NCBI GenBank assembly: GCA_003162995.1
Contig: PLUZ01000152.1
Coordinates: 7,013-35,990 of the forward strand
Length of the DNA: 28,978 bases
Source of the DNA: Methylocapsa sp.
GTDB lineage: Bacteria > Pseudomonadota > Alphaproteobacteria > Rhizobiales > Beijerinckiaceae
Direction: 5' to 3'
Each line of letters starts with the position of its first letter. Positions within the stretch are counted from its first letter, which is position 1. Positions 27,751 through 28,978 of this stretch are shown piece after piece. Below the pieces are notes generated by a model. The model saw only the letters and a list, made by a program, of their open reading frames with translations. It made no database searches and had not been told where the DNA came from. A program made the position numbers and the translations under genes.

Positions 27751-27783
27751 TTGACATCTATATGAACTTGCATGAAATATAAT
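27751..27783 (+). promoter_or_regulatory. Promoter-like pair upstream of the 64-aa ORF
   Basis: A perfect TTGACA (27751-27756) and perfect TATAAT (27778-27783) are 21 bases apart, longer than the usual 16-18, so the match may be fortuitous. It is 77 bp before the ORF at 27860. Confidence 0.3.
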
Positions 27784-27859
27784 TAATTATTCATCATCAT
27801 TCAGGCGCCGATATCGCGGCTCTCAGGGTTGGCGCCTAAGACGCAAGAAAGGCCGAGAG

Positions 27860-28054
27860 ATGATGGAACTTGATGTTAAGATCCGTCCTAAAGGATTTAT
27901 AGAAACTCTTCGCGAGCGGCTTGCGGAGCTTGAAGAACTCGAAACGACGGGTGCGGCAACAGCCGATACTTGTGAGACGCTTGTCGATCTCCAGGAGCTG
28001 TTGGACAAGCTTTATGCAAAGTTGGCGCAGCATGCCGGCAAGACGTCGCATTAG
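27860..28054 (+). CDS. Small hypothetical protein, coiled-coil type (64 aa)
   Basis: No family recognised. The ATG at 27860 (a second ATG follows) is preceded by AAAGGCCGAGAG, a plausible binding site. The protein is helical and charged, with heptad-like spacing: FIETLRERLAELEELE, then ETLVDLQELLDKLYAKLAQH. Codons are less GC-rich than in the neighbouring genes. The TAG stop is formed by the edge of the next repeat (TAGAGCATG). It could be a real small gene or chance; the helical regularity and binding site favour real. Confidence 0.5.
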   Translation: MMELDVKIRPKGFIETLRERLAELEELETTGAATADTCETLVDLQELLDKLYAKLAQHAGKTSH

Positions 28055-28124
28055 AGCATGTCCCGAAAAAAGAGCATGTCCCGAAAAAGGTGCTCGCCTT
28101 TTTCGATGAGGACATGCTCCAACG
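28052..28124. repeat. Dispersed palindrome with a tandemly duplicated edge
   Basis: The 18-bp unit AGAGCATGTCCCGAAAAA is present twice in a row (28053-28070 and 28071-28088), followed by a hairpin (AAAAAGGTG ... CGCCTTTTTCG) and a right edge GGACATGCTCC. Related to the element at 4661-4704 in reverse orientation. Confidence 0.75.
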
Positions 28125-28240
28125 ATTTGAGTTTGAGCTGCGTCCTTATCGATCAAAGGATCCCATTTGATCGGCATGCGCACTAACGCGGCTTAACGGC
28201 CTCATGGTGTTTGCGGTTGTGGCGCAACGCGACGATGCAA

Positions 28241-28618
28241 TCACGAAGGCTTGCATGTGAGCCTAGTGAGGCGTCCATCAGTATGAATTAGAAACAAGTC
28301 GCCGGTGAAATTGAAATACTCGCCTGTGAATTTGCCGGTCGTGAATTTCAATTGGATCGCGTTGCTTGCGATGGTCCGCGCCTTAACGGGCTTTTCCGAG
28401 CCAGGCCCACCAATTATAACCGGTTTCTTACCATCAATCTTGAGGGAGAATGTCTCGACGGTCGGAAACGGTCCGTCCGCTTTGTAACTGTTCCCAGTGC
28501 AGACAAGATCGAGACCGGCCTCTCCGGCCACGGCACAAGCCGGGACACTTAGCGAGGCACATGCCAGCAAGAGCCCCGCCTGAGCCCATCTTTCAAGTTT
28601 AGCAAGCTGAAGTGTCAT
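28241..28618 (-). CDS. Small exported hypothetical protein (125 aa)
   Basis: A secreted protein of no named family. Residues 1-31 form a Sec signal peptide (basic start, hydrophobic AGLLLACASLSVPACAVAG). The mature part has Cys40 near its start (LDLVCTG) and Cys122 at the end (LTCKPS), probably one disulfide. Between them runs a repetitive beta pattern (TFSLKIDGKKPVIIGG, AIQLKFTTGKFTGEYFNFTGDLFLIHTDGRLTRL). An excellent AGGAGG five bases before the ATG fixes the start. Function unknown; a small beta-barrel or periplasmic binding module is likely. Confidence 0.8.
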   Translation of the reverse strand: MTLQLAKLERWAQAGLLLACASLSVPACAVAGEAGLDLVCTGNSYKADGPFPTVETFSLKIDGKKPVIIGGPGSEKPVKARTIASNAIQLKFTTGKFTGEYFNFTGDLFLIHTDGRLTRLTCKPS

Positions 28619-28752
28619 CCCATCCTCCTAAGCCACAGTTATGCCTATCGCAAGGGGGAAACGTGTCAATTGTGACCCGCAACCTAATCCTGAATGATTT
28701 TTGCAGGCTCCGGCGAGCGTGAAAATTTATGCGTAAACCTTTGATTTTCAGA

Positions 28753-28798
28753 TGCTGAGCGCGATGGGTTTCGGACCCATGACCTTCTGAATAAAAGT
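28753..28798 (-). pseudogene. Degenerate tRNA-Lys(UUU)-like 3' fragment
   Basis: Read on the minus strand, the fragment begins ACTTTTATTCAGAAGGTC and contains a T arm with 5-bp stem ATGGG/CCCAT around TCCGAAA (28764-28780). It ends with CGCGCTCAGCA, like an acceptor 3' strand plus CCA with one change. The anticodon-loop-like CTTTTAT puts TTT at the anticodon. The variable region AGGTC is canonical. The 5' half does not fold: no D arm, and the anticodon stem does not pair. This looks like a leftover 3' end of a tRNA gene, as left by integration events. Confidence 0.5.
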
Positions 28799-28932
28799 TT
28801 GGGATGACGCGTTTGCCTTGTTTGCTGCCGGCGCTTATCGATCCGCCAATAAGATCTATGTCGCGCCATACCGGCGGACTAGCCGCTCGATGCGCATGGC
28901 TCGAAGCAAGATTGCACTGACGCGAGAAATGC

Positions 28933-28978
28933 TTTAGAGCGCGTCCCAATCAAAGGGAATCCTTTGATCGAAAAGGAC
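28933..28978. repeat. Palindromic repeat cut by the window end
   Basis: Begins TTAGAGCGCGTCCCAATCAA, then the hairpin ATCAAAGG / CCTTTGAT around GAAT. A related hairpin with ATCAAAGGATCCCATTTGAT lies at about 28150-28170, so this is a further module of the family. Confidence 0.55.

Larger units (their letters stand above)
27302..27859. other. Gene-free stretch after folE
   Basis: About 560 bp. The first 240 bp are a composite repeat (27337-27538). The rest is AT-rich, with a promoter-like pair at 27751-27783 and an inverted repeat AGGCGCC / GGCGCCT (27803-27809, 27831-27837). A frame across the repeat (27372-27782) encodes repeat-derived sequence and is not counted as a gene. Confidence 0.55.
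28619..28978. other. Right-end intergenic region
   Basis: About 360 bp with no supported gene. It contains the tRNA-Lys-like 3' fragment (28753-28798) and, at the very end, the start of another palindromic repeat (28933 onward) cut by the window. A 116-residue minus-strand frame here lacks coding character and runs across the tRNA fragment. Confidence 0.5.

Noticed and set aside
27372..27782. 136-residue frame after folE
   Set aside because: The first 50 residues are a translation of the dispersed repeat; similar MSHDLIQKVCNF-type starts arise from the other copies at 19624 (minus) and 21526 (plus).

Overview
The window reads as a chromosomal segment of an alphaproteobacterium of the order Hyphomicrobiales (Rhizobiales). 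The Beijerinckiaceae or Methylocystaceae are my best guess, but this is inference only. The basis is a GC-rich sequence, a eukaryote-type NADP isocitrate dehydrogenase, a duplicated-domain dCTP deaminase, a NodT-type outer-membrane factor, an ExaC/DUF779 pair, and many palindromic intergenic elements of the kind seen in rhizobial genomes. Most genes are housekeeping or central-metabolism genes with good ribosome binding sites. I see no transposase, phage gene or CRISPR array.

Layout. Positions 1-4386 (minus strand) hold an RND efflux operon: outer-membrane factor, membrane fusion protein, and an MdtB-like pump cut by the window edge. Positions 4742-5947 hold msrQ (haem-binding membrane subunit of the MsrPQ repair system, without msrP beside it) and a small conserved-looking protein. 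Positions 6513-15179 are nearly all minus strand: prs, a PotF-like binding protein, icd, a membrane-anchored TPR-like protein, a diadenosine-tetraphosphatase-like phosphoesterase, a CYTH-CHAD protein and a dCTP deaminase. Positions 15349-20160 are plus strand: metZ, trxA, queE-queD, a metallophosphoesterase broken by one in-frame TAA, and a small secreted MliC-like protein. Positions 20164-23407 (minus strand) hold a complete cytochrome bd operon, cydP-cydA-cydB-cydX. It has an FNR/FixK-type box upstream and a composite repeat inside it. Positions 23728-25619 hold acetaldehyde dehydrogenase exaC and its DUF779 partner. The rest holds an unidentified basic protein, folE, two small ORFs and a degenerate tRNA-Lys 3' fragment.

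Connections. FolE and QueD/QueE belong to one biochemical line: FolE product feeds both folate and queuosine synthesis. The cyd operon is a self-contained terminal oxidase with both accessory small subunits. The efflux operon carries all three envelope layers of a tripartite pump.

Most worth a second look: a 15/16 match to the chromosomal ParB site parS at 25676-25691; the nonsense-interrupted phosphoesterase; a modular family of intergenic palindromes whose edge supplies or abuts the stop codon of several genes and which sits between cydA and cydB; the FNR-like box placed so close to cydP that it predicts a leaderless transcript; and the tRNA-Lys remnant near the right end. I did not find a convincing novel multi-gene system.
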